DNA of 64,000 bases from RGIG7378 sp045588325 (GTDB lineage: Bacteria; Bacillota; Clostridia; RGIG7378). The notes below the pieces were generated by a model. It had not been told where the DNA came from and searched no databases. It was given only the letters and a program-made list of their open reading frames with translations. Shown here one piece after another: positions 43,271 through 50,530 of this stretch. Each line of letters starts with the position of its first letter. Positions within the stretch are counted from its first letter, which is position 1. Made by a program: the position numbers and the translations under genes. The DNA lies in the NCBI GenBank assembly GCA_045588325.1, contig JAZNEA010000104.1, positions 13,718 to 77,717 on the forward strand, written 5' to 3'.

Positions 43271-46113
43271 ACCGTCTCTCCGATTCGCAATACAGACTCA
43301 ATGTATTCTATCCAGCGATCGATGTGCTCATTTTCTTCGTTGTCCAGCATGACGCGCTTGGACAACAACTTGGACAATCTCTCTGCCACCATATTGCACT
43401 CTGCCTTTTCCAGATAGGCATCAATCTCGTCGTAAATGTCCGCTCCTGCCACAGCGCATTTCAGTCCCTCCTCGCATACGGTCACGTCGTCCCCATGATT
43501 TACAAGGGCATCCAGCGCCAGCAAGAAGTTGATCTGTCCCTTATCGTACTTGCCAGAAGCCTCTTTGAGCAGCACCCGCAGTTCATCGCGAACACCCTGG
43601 GACGACCGCTCCATTATGCGCAGGAACTGTGTGGTGTACTGGAAACGAATATAGTATCTGTCCACGGTGTTTCTGTTTTCCAGATATATCTCCTCCGCCT
43701 TGTCCAGGCAGTCCTCTGCAGCCTCATACTCCTCCTGCCAGATATAGCCATATGCCGAAACCCTGTAATCCTCTGCCAAAAACAGCTTGTTTGACGTACG
43801 CTTGTCTCCGTCGGGCATCTCGTCAATCTTGCGGGACAGAATCTTCACTGCCTTGCGGCAACTCTTGTTGCTCTCGTCAAACCTCAATGTGCTCAGGTAG
43901 ATTTTGCCGGTGATAAGGTGGGCCAAAGACAGCTCAAACTCGGCGTCGCTATATGGATTCTCCTCCTCATCTACGGCCAGCTCCGCATATTCTATGCCTC
44001 GTTCAAAGCTCTCCAGCGCCTCGTCAAACCTGACCAATTTTCTCTCGGACAGTCCCTTGACATTGTAAATCTCCGAAAGAATGGCGGAGGTCATCTGCTC
44101 CTGTCCCTCTAACTGCAACAGTGCCTCTGCCCTCTTTATGGCCTTGGCGAAATCCTCCACTATGTAATAGTAGAATACCTTGCCAACCTCGCCCTCCAGG
44201 CCCCAGTCTCTGTTGTCCCTGCGAAGGGCTATTGAGAGGCCCAGGTCCTTGAGCTTAAAGAATTTGCCGGAGTTGTACAGCAGTCTCCTGTGCTCCGAGA
44301 ATATCCTGATAAATGTGTCAGATGTCAGGTGATCTGTACACAGGCTCTGGTCGTGCTGATGCAATTTGTCTATCTGACTCAAGTAATTGTCCAACCCGGA
44401 GTCGAACTCAAAGAAGTCAATTATGTTTTGCTGGAGGTCATGGTCCTTAAGTATTTCGGCCAACCTCTTAAAATTGCCCAATTCAATCAGAACAGCCCCA
44501 AAATACTTGAGAACATACTTGTTGTTCTGCCACTGGTTGTCGGCGTACACCTGCTCCACGTATGTCAGCAGTCGCTTATAGCCGTTCTTGCGGCTGATAA
44601 AATACACCTGGTCGATATCGTCGCTGGTAAGCCAATCAATAATGGACTTGTGCAAAGGCTCGATAAACTTGTCCTTAAGAGGGAACAAGCTGCAGATTGC
44701 GGCCAAAATGCGCTTGACATAATACTCGTCCCACCCAAAGAAGTCCTCCAGGAATGATATCTCTGTAGGTTCCTGCTCGATGCACAGGAACTCCAACAAA
44801 GGCTTGACCTCCTCAAAGGAAACAAGATTGTCGCTGCTATTATTGAAGATTCGGGAGAAACAGTCGTTGAAAAATCCGTAGATACCAACTGGGAACACGT
44901 TTATGTCCCCCAGGGAGAGGTTATCGTCCCTAATCTGCTTAACAATCTCTCTGGCGTACAGGAACGAGCCCTCTGACTTGTTGATAAGGATCTCTATCTG
45001 GTGCGACCCGGCCTCTGGGAACTGTTTGGTGTAATACTCCCTAAGATCCTCCTGGGTTTGGGCCTCTGACAGGACGAAAACCTGGGAGATCGGCTTGAGA
45101 ATCCTGCTGACCTCTGGTTCGTTCCTGCTGGTGAGCACGAACTTGAGCCACCAGGGCAACGACTCCCTCGTCCTCTGCAAAATTGAACAAATCTCGTTCC
45201 GGCCCATGCCTGAGCACTCATCAAGGGCGTCAATTATGACCATCAGCGGCTTGCGATGCTCCAACTTGGCCATAGGCTCTATAATGAGGTATTCGAATAT
45301 GCGGGTGGCGTTTTTCTCAAAGAGCTTGTCCAGTTCCATAAGGTTAAGGAGCCTGTCCTTATACTCCGGAATGGCCTCTGCCAGCTGATACGCTACAGAT
45401 GTAATGATTACCTTGGGATTTACCCTGTCGGAGTTGTTGAACCTGCAGAAATGCAAAGCTCCCACCATATCTGGGTAACGCCATGTCAGCATGCTGGATA
45501 TGGCTGTCTTGCCTGTACCTGGACCTGCGTTCAACCAGAACACATTGTTGTTGCTGGTCATAAACTTCTCTACAGCATCGAACACGTCACGGCGGCCACT
45601 GAATCCTGTGTAGTAGCCATATGTAAGCTCCTTGGACGAGATGGGTTTAAGACTGCTGCGCAGGCGGATCTCTGAGTCAGAAAAGCCCAGCCTGACCTTG
45701 CCAGACAAAATCTCAAACAGCTTAGTCAGAACCTTGCGGTATTCGGAATCCACCAAATTCCCATCCGGGTCAATGGCGCTAATCAGGCTCAGCCTCTGCT
45801 TTTTGTTAATGCTGAGGGGAACTGTAGAATTATCAAGGCAGATGGGGATGATCTCGGACTGAACCTCACCTGCACGGCAGAGTTCGTTAAGGCAGTATCC
45901 ATCGTGGGATACGGAGCGGGCAGAAACCATAAACAAAAAATATCTGCAGGCCAGTATATGCTCGTCGATAATCCTCTCCCAGTCGCCCTTGTGCAGGTAG
46001 TCCACATCCAGGAATACCTCTATACCATATGTGCGCAGATCATCTGCCAAACGCTTGACCACCTGGTCGTGATGACCATGTCCGTAACTGATAAATACCT
46101 TGATATTATCCAT
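43267..46113 (-). CDS. TIR-NACHT-type ATPase-TPR protein (candidate NLR-like defence protein)
   Basis: A 948-residue three-part protein. Residues 1-140 are a TIR domain: VFISYGHGHHDQVVKRLADDL, then FLDVDYLHKGDWERII, and YCLNELCRAGE, where Glu77 fits the catalytic Glu of NAD-cleaving TIRs. Residues 185-480 are a STAND/NACHT-like ATPase with FWLNAGPGTGKTAI (Walker A, Lys202), LMVIIDALDECSG (Walker B, about 290-302) and FVLTSRNEPEV (sensor region). From about residue 550 come helical repeats, with TPR-like units near 690-860 (AILSEIYNVKGLSERKLVRF, EYEAAEDCLDKAEEIYLENR). Effector, switch and sensor thus follow NLR architecture; bacterial relatives protect against phage. GAGGG precedes the ATG. 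The only linked gene is the IMPase-like gene it overlaps. Confidence 0.88.
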   Translation of the reverse strand: MDNIKVFISYGHGHHDQVVKRLADDLRTYGIEVFLDVDYLHKGDWERIIDEHILACRYFLFMVSARSVSHDGYCLNELCRAGEVQSEIIPICLDNSTVPLSINKKQRLSLISAIDPDGNLVDSEYRKVLTKLFEILSGKVRLGFSDSEIRLRSSLKPISSKELTYGYYTGFSGRRDVFDAVEKFMTSNNNVFWLNAGPGTGKTAISSMLTWRYPDMVGALHFCRFNNSDRVNPKVIITSVAYQLAEAIPEYKDRLLNLMELDKLFEKNATRIFEYLIIEPMAKLEHRKPLMVIIDALDECSGMGRNEICSILQRTRESLPWWLKFVLTSRNEPEVSRILKPISQVFVLSEAQTQEDLREYYTKQFPEAGSHQIEILINKSEGSFLYAREIVKQIRDDNLSLGDINVFPVGIYGFFNDCFSRIFNNSSDNLVSFEEVKPLLEFLCIEQEPTEISFLEDFFGWDEYYVKRILAAICSLFPLKDKFIEPLHKSIIDWLTSDDIDQVYFISRKNGYKRLLTYVEQVYADNQWQNNKYVLKYFGAVLIELGNFKRLAEILKDHDLQQNIIDFFEFDSGLDNYLSQIDKLHQHDQSLCTDHLTSDTFIRIFSEHRRLLYNSGKFFKLKDLGLSIALRRDNRDWGLEGEVGKVFYYYIVEDFAKAIKRAEALLQLEGQEQMTSAILSEIYNVKGLSERKLVRFDEALESFERGIEYAELAVDEEENPYSDAEFELSLAHLITGKIYLSTLRFDESNKSCRKAVKILSRKIDEMPDGDKRTSNKLFLAEDYRVSAYGYIWQEEYEAAEDCLDKAEEIYLENRNTVDRYYIRFQYTTQFLRIMERSSQGVRDELRVLLKEASGKYDKGQINFLLALDALVNHGDDVTVCEEGLKCAVAGADIYDEIDAYLEKAECNMVAERLSKLLSKRVMLDNEENEHIDRWIEYIESVLRIGETV

Positions 46114-46231
46114 TAGTCCCTCTGTCTATATCTGTGATAATTTTATATTTAAAATGTAGAGCCTTGACCTGGAAAAGTCAACCAAATGAAGGAATGTCTC
46201 CCCGACATCTGCCACGTCCCATGCTCATCGC

Positions 46232-46984
46232 CTAGCCCAACAGCACATCTGTTATGAGCATTACGCAAAATCCAACTAGCAAGGCGTATGTGGCGCCCCT
46301 CTCGTTGCCGTGGGAATGGGTCTCTGGTATCATCTCGTCGCTGATAACATACAACATGGTGCCTCCTGCAAACGCTAGCGCAAATGGCAAAATAGCGCTG
46401 GAAATGCTGACTGCAAAGTAGCCTATAAGCGTACCCACAACCTCCACCAGGCCTGTGCCCATGGCTACCAGAAATGTCTTCTTAGGAGAGACTCCTGCTG
46501 CCAGCATGGGGCCAATAATAACCATGCCCTCAGGTATATTCTGAAGGGCAATACCGCCGGCAATAATTAACGCCTGGGACGTATCACCAGAGCCAAATCC
46601 AACGCCTGCCGCAATGCCCTCCGGCAAATTGTGAATGGCAATAGCCATAACAAACAGCAGTATCTTATCCAAATTGCCATTGTTATGTGGCTCAGTATCC
46701 GCATCCACCATCCTGTGCATGTGGGGGACCAGCTTGTCTATAAGGTTAAGGCAAACAGCGCCAGCAAAAATGCCCCCAACTGTCATGAGTAGTCCCCATT
46801 TGCCACCATACTCCAACGACGGGATAATAAGGCCCAACACCGCTGCCGCCAACATAACTCCTGCAGCAAACGACAGAACTATATCTGAAAACTTATGGGA
46901 TATCCTCCTAAAAATAAAGCCTATGGCTGCGCCTACAACTGTGGCTCCACCAACGCCTATGGCTGTTAACAAAACTTCTTTCAT
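46232..46984 (-). CDS. ZIP-family metal transporter
   Basis: A 250-residue membrane protein with eight predicted helices. Metal-binding motifs are in helices 4 and 5: IHNLPEGIAAGVGFGS and GIALQNIPEGMVIIGP, the HxxPEG-type pair of ZIP proteins. The loop between helices 3 and 4 carries His/Asp residues (VPHMHRMVDADTEPHNN) and another His stretch sits near the end (ETHSHGNE). It probably imports zinc or another divalent metal. AAGGG lies before the ATG. It appears to be a single-gene unit; no zinc-repressor site is obvious. Confidence 0.93.
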   Translation of the reverse strand: MKEVLLTAIGVGGATVVGAAIGFIFRRISHKFSDIVLSFAAGVMLAAAVLGLIIPSLEYGGKWGLLMTVGGIFAGAVCLNLIDKLVPHMHRMVDADTEPHNNGNLDKILLFVMAIAIHNLPEGIAAGVGFGSGDTSQALIIAGGIALQNIPEGMVIIGPMLAAGVSPKKTFLVAMGTGLVEVVGTLIGYFAVSISSAILPFALAFAGGTMLYVISDEMIPETHSHGNERGATYALLVGFCVMLITDVLLG

Positions 46985-47094
46985 ATTAATCCCTTGATAA
47001 ATTATATTTGATTCGATTTTACCCTATTCCGATTGGTTTTTGAACAGCAAAATCGTCCATGCGTCAGACATTTTCCCATCATAGAGGTCATTTA

Positions 47095-47253
47095 ATGTTG
47101 TCGGAGGGCAATGCCGATTTCCGATATTACCAACAGTTGCTCTGGGAGACCAATGGAAATACAGCTGAGCTCAAAAAGGCTGTTTTGAGGAATCGCTACT
47201 CTATTCGTCAACAGGGTCGTAATTACCTAGAAAACAAACCCGTGCCATTCTAG
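47095..47253 (+). CDS. Small protein of 52 residues, possibly a remnant
   Basis: It begins MLSEGNADFRYYQQLLWETN and ends RNYLENKPVPF. AGAGGT lies 6 bp before the ATG. It is hydrophilic, helical and basic, with no known motif. It borders the RHS accessory region and could be a genuine small gene or the end of a lost one. Coding status is uncertain. Confidence 0.35.
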   Translation: MLSEGNADFRYYQQLLWETNGNTAELKKAVLRNRYSIRQQGRNYLENKPVPF

Positions 47254-47310
47254 GCAAGGCGCCTTCTGATCAAAAAGAAAACGAGATGGATTACTTATGT
47301 CCGTAATTAA

Positions 47311-47459
47311 TACGGTTATAGTTATAAAGCTAGAATCTCAATGAAAAACAAAGGCCAGAGCAGGATTTTAAAACCTGACCTGGCCTGGTTAACTATAGTG
47401 AGTTTATACCATGGATTCAATAGTTCCTGTTCTATGCAAATAGCATCACAGAGGGTGTT
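47311..47459 (+). repeat. 150-bp dispersed element, copy 1
   Basis: It is nearly 90% identical by eye to 50305-50454 and in the same orientation. It can fold: an outer stem TTATAGTTA/TAACTATAG (first pair G-U) encloses a hairpin AGGCCAG ... CTGGCCT whose inner CAGG/CCTG pairs close on ATTTTAAAA. The copies lie either side of the scrambled RHS locus. No transposase or known element family is recognised. Confidence 0.8.
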
Positions 47460-47502
47460 GCACATTTTCATTGCAACTGAAGAATCAGGCGCCTTCATTT
47501 TA

Positions 47503-47805
47503 CTACCACTCTATACTCCTAAAATCAGAGACAAACTTTGTATGCTGTTTCAGAATTATTGCCCTTCGTTTTCCTTTACAATAATAATTGTTTAGCCATT
47601 TTACAAATCCAACTGTCTCTAAAATGGGGGAAAGTTCTCCATTTATATTCTCCCAATAATCCGAATCATCCTTAGGTGCTTTGTCAGCAACCCAGAAACT
47701 ATGTTCGTAAGCAATTTTTATAATAATGGCACTCAACTCCCTTGGTATTGCAATAATATCAACGTCGTTATAATCATCCTCGAATATGATATTTATTCTT
47801 TCCAT
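47503..47805 (-). CDS. Orphan immunity-like protein of the RHS locus
   Basis: A 100-residue soluble acidic/aromatic protein (MERINIIFEDDYNDVDIIAI, then FWVADKAPKDDSDYWENING). AGGAGA lies 7 bp before the ATG. It has no motif I can name. It stands immediately downstream of a broken RHS fragment, which is where immunity genes of polymorphic toxins sit, and its size fits. I call it immunity-like by position only. Its toxin partner is no longer complete. Confidence 0.5.
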   Translation of the reverse strand: MERINIIFEDDYNDVDIIAIPRELSAIIIKIAYEHSFWVADKAPKDDSDYWENINGELSPILETVGFVKWLNNYYCKGKRRAIILKQHTKFVSDFRSIEW

Positions 47806-47826
47806 AGGCGTTCTCCTATTTTACTT

Positions 47827-47990
47827 CTATCCTTCCATCGGGAAAGATTCTCCTCCCTGCAGGTTGGTTACTACATAGTATGTATCTTTCAAGCTTCCCT
47901 GAATATATTGTATGGCCTCTAACCCTGTCTGTCCATACTGGAAATACAACTGCAGATTGCTGCATCTGTAATTATAGCTTAGGCAAATCA
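47827..47990 (-). pseudogene. RHS fragment D
   Basis: The minus-strand frame reads LYFQYGQTGLEAIQYIQG and DTYYVVTNLQG, a segment that in intact RHS proteins lies just before the core hyperconserved region (the usual wording is YYYVTNLQGDV). Here it breaks off and continues in another frame as GRRIFPDGRIEVK before a stop. It is the very segment missing between fragments A and B, 2 kb away, so the gene has been rearranged. Confidence 0.6.
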
Positions 47991-48083
47991 CTATCCTTAA
48001 GATTGTAATGTTTTCTATTTGGCGATATATATGCACATCCAGACTTAAGACAGGGAGTAATATCTCCGTCTAATATATTCATA

Positions 48084-48380
48084 CTTATGGCCGTATGAGA
48101 AGGTGATACTGCCACCATTAGAGGTGTTATTGCCATCTCCGTATGTTATCTTGGTTAAGTTCTGGTTAGAGTCATAGGTGTAATTAGCTCTCTTGTAATG
48201 AACTTCTTCATATCCAATATAGCTAATACCAGTTAATAACTGTGTAGAGCTATTATAGTAGAACCTATATTCGCGCTGATTACCATCGCATATGTAATCA
48301 TCAAATCATTAGATAGTACCTCCAACTATATTCTCTAGTTGCAACCCATTATCGTTATATAGATTTACTGTCACAGCTAT
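48084..48380 (-). pseudogene. RHS fragment C (YD repeats)
   Basis: In one frame the minus strand reads VNLYNDNGLQLENIVGG, two stops, then REYRFYYNSSTQLLTGISYI, YKRANYTYDSNQNLTKITYG and GGSITFSYGHKY. YTYDSNQNLTKI is a clear YD repeat of the RHS/teneurin type. Adjacent in-frame stops and loss of both flanks make it a remnant. Confidence 0.7.
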
Positions 48381-48414
48381 GACACTATACATTCTTATTA
48401 TTTGAGAAAAACGC

Positions 48415-48446
48415 AAAAAGGAGGCCGACTTCAAAACGAAGTCGGC
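48415..48446 (-). terminator. Terminator after the immunity lipoprotein gene
   Basis: Minus strand GCCGACTTC, GTTTT, GAAGTCGGC, then CTCCTTTTT. A perfect 9-bp stem, about 145 bp beyond the stop of the lipoprotein gene. Confidence 0.75.
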
Positions 48447-48590
48447 TCACAAGCTTTATTTGATTTGATCTGTTGTAATTTATAAACTCTGCGTGCTGTA
48501 TGTTTTAAAACATTAACTTTATTACATTTTCTCATATAGTATCACATGAGGGGACACAATTTTGACGTAGTCCTCTCCTATATTCTCGAA

Positions 48591-49100
48591 TCACTCCTCA
48601 TACCATATTCTAAGGACTCTACCATCCTTTTTCTGTATAGCTATGTTGCACTCATCCCCGATTACAACTTCATCAAGAGATTCCCAAGATTCCCAAAAAG
48701 TTACTATCCAAATTTCATCCATTTCATCAAAAAAGACCGCCTGTACAGCATATCTAGAATATCTATCTGGTTTTTCCATACCATTAAAAACTGCCTGTGC
48801 TATGCTAATTGCCACTTCCCTCGTAGAAACTACGTCTCCATAATAAGTCCCCATATTTTCCTCCCAGTTTTTATTAGGAAAAATACCCGACTCATAATCT
48901 ATCATTGTATTCTCTGAATCTCCTTCCATCACATTATTATCTGTTGTACCGTTTTTCTCTGGTTCTACTGTTGGTGCAGCCGTGGGTGTTGGTTCTGCTG
49001 TTGGTGCAGTCGCAATATCTTGTGTTGTTATGTTGCTTTTACATGCTGTGAAAGCAACCACCATAGAAACCACAAAAATTACTGCTAATATTTTCTTCAT
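48591..49100 (-). CDS. Lipoprotein resembling NTF2-fold immunity proteins
   Basis: A signal with lipobox FTAC (Cys20) and a Thr/Pro/Ala linker (ATAPTAEPTPTAAPTVEPE) precede a compact domain of about 90 residues: AISIAQAVFNGMEKPDRYSR, WIVTFWESWESLDEVVIG and IAIQKKDGRVLRIWYE. The pattern of an initial helix (A-ia-ai), a WiV strand and a final kkDGrvl strand matches NTF2-fold immunity proteins of polymorphic toxin systems. It lies 92 bp after the DUF4329-like toxin tip, the expected place for the cognate immunity gene. AGGAGG before the ATG and an open frame suggest it is still made. A membrane-anchored form would neutralise toxin at the cell surface. Confidence 0.68.
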   Translation of the reverse strand: MKKILAVIFVVSMVVAFTACKSNITTQDIATAPTAEPTPTAAPTVEPEKNGTTDNNVMEGDSENTMIDYESGIFPNKNWEENMGTYYGDVVSTREVAISIAQAVFNGMEKPDRYSRYAVQAVFFDEMDEIWIVTFWESWESLDEVVIGDECNIAIQKKDGRVLRIWYEE

Positions 49101-49192
49101 ATAACCTCCTTGCTAATACGTTGGCCATGGTTTATTTTTACAAATAAATGAACATCCTTCCTGTAAATGATTGTACCATGATGATTGAAATT

Positions 49193-49900
49193 CTAACAAA
49201 GGGGAATTTTCTGAGAATCTGTCAACGCTATAGGTGTTATCATTCCTAAATTTATCGTTGACGCAGACGCAACATTATATTTTAACAATTCTAAATTAGG
49301 TCCAACAACATATGCATTTATTCCCCCATTATTAGCAACATTAATATCTGCTTTAGAAAACGAATTAGAATTTGGATGTGTATGAACATATGCAACCAAT
49401 GCAGTTCCTGATGGAACTTTTTTACTAACTGTAGCAGAATGAGGCTTTCCTGATCTAGGATCTGAATAATTATATGTTGTTATGCCAAGGACGGTTCTTG
49501 AATAAATCATAGCTGATTATTCGTGTCGTATATAACTACTAGAACTATATGTTTCTTCCGCAAATGCCCTTGCAGCTTCCTCCTCGGAAGAGAATGGTAT
49601 GTGTACTGAACCCAATTTTCTCCATGGTAGACTTGCTGGACTATTTAAAATATCAACATCAAATATACTTGCTTGAACAGCTACACAAAGTTTACCAAAC
49701 AAAGCTAATGGAATTTCTCCTGTGCAATCCACCCTATTCACTGGATTATTGCCACAGTATGCAAACATATTTGCACCTGTCATACCCTGTCCTGTGGATA
49801 CATAGATATCAGCGTTAATGAACCTACCCCACTCTGGGTTGTAGTATCTGCTGTTCAGGTAGTAGAATCCTGTCTCTGCGTCGTAGACATATCCCCTGTA
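49193..49900 (-). pseudogene. RHS fragment B: core plus DUF4329-like toxin tip, broken by one stop
   Basis: From 49900 the frame reads YRGYVYDAETGFYYLNSRYY, then NPEWGRFINADIYVST and NMFAYCGNNPVNRVDCTG, the RHS core-associated signature that precedes a variable C-terminal toxin. The tip continues HIPFSSEEEAARAFAEET and SSSYIRHE, meets a TAA at 49517-49519, and in the same frame goes on SAMIYSRTVLGITTYNYS, VAYVHTHPNSNSFSKADI and NAYVVGPNLELLKYN to 49193. The SEEEAARAFAEE start and the HTHP...FSKADI motif resemble DUF4329 toxin tips. One nonsense change therefore splits an otherwise continuous domain. Confidence 0.75.
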
Positions 49901-49903
49901 ACG

Positions 49904-50035
49904 TCGTCGTCGCGGACTGCGTTTATGTTCGCAACAGCGTCTGTAGATACTATCTCTTCGCTATTGCACCACACTCTCCGTCGCTCCTCCTCTCCCCAGA
50001 AAAGCAAGCATTTCCGGGGGCCCCATTAACCTGTC
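49904..50035. other. 132-bp foreign insert inside the RHS gene
   Basis: Between fragments A and B the DNA has no RHS coding. It is GC-richer than its surroundings (CGTCGTCGTCGCGGACTGCG, GGGGGCCCC) and ends the RHS frame with a stop. It replaces roughly the part of the gene that includes the segment now found as fragment D. I do not recognise it; it could be a small non-autonomous element or a rearrangement scar. Confidence 0.5.
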
Positions 50036-50286
50036 CCATGTACCATCACTTAATGGGTTGCCTATCTGGTCATAGGTTATGGTTTTTCCGTTGTAAGAGG
50101 TTAACAAATCACTCCAATCGCTATCTGTGTAGCCATAGGAGACAGATTCCAGAACAGTTCCAAGTGTTCCCTCGGTATAGGCATATCTCTTCTTAGAGAG
50201 GATGTTACCGCCTAAATCATAAGTGTAGGTCCATGTATCATTTAATACCTGGTCATTTACTCTGGTAAGCTGGATTGAGGTGGATT
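50036..50286 (-). pseudogene. RHS fragment A (YD repeats)
   Basis: The minus strand reads STSIQLTRVNDQVLNDTW, TYTYDLGGNILSKKRYAYTE, SVSYGYTDSDWSDLLTSYNG and KTITYDQIGNPLSDGTW without a break. These are RHS YD repeats just before the core. The frame begins right after a TAA, only 19 bp from the 150-bp element, so the 5' part of the gene has been lost at that junction. Confidence 0.75.
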
Positions 50287-50304
50287 AAGTATGTACGCAA
50301 GTGA

Positions 50305-50454
50305 TACGGCTATAGTTATAAAGATAGAATCTCAACGAGAAAACAAAGGCCTGGGTAGAAATTTAAAACCTGACCTGGCCTGGTTAACTATAGTGAGTTT
50401 ATACCATGGATCCAATAGTTCCTGTTCTACACATATGGTATCACAGAGGGTGTT
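50305..50454 (+). repeat. 150-bp dispersed element, copy 2
   Basis: The partner of 47311-47459. The outer stem is CTATAGTTA/TAACTATAG, fully Watson-Crick here, where copy 1 has a G-U pair. The inner stem AGGCC/GGCCT is retained, and an alternative GGGT/ACCT closes the loop. Sequence change with retained pairing hints at a selected structure, though two copies are a thin basis. Confidence 0.8.
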
Positions 50455-50488
50455 ATTTGTTTTCGCCGCAGTCCAATCGCTCCCTTAC

Positions 50489-50524
50489 AAAAAAACACCC
50501 CAATTCTGCATTGAACTGGGGTGT
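50489..50524 (-). terminator. Terminator of trpB2
   Basis: Minus strand ACACCCCA...TGGGGTGT stem followed by TTTTTTT, 6 bp beyond the trpB2 stop. Confidence 0.92.
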
Positions 50525-50530
50525 TATGTC

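Noticed and set aside
47380..47412. T7-like promoter core (ACTCACTATAG on the minus strand) in both copies of the 150-bp element
   Set aside because: Only the 11-base core matches; the upstream half does not, and there is no phage-type RNA polymerase in the window. Likely coincidence arising from the conserved stem sequence.
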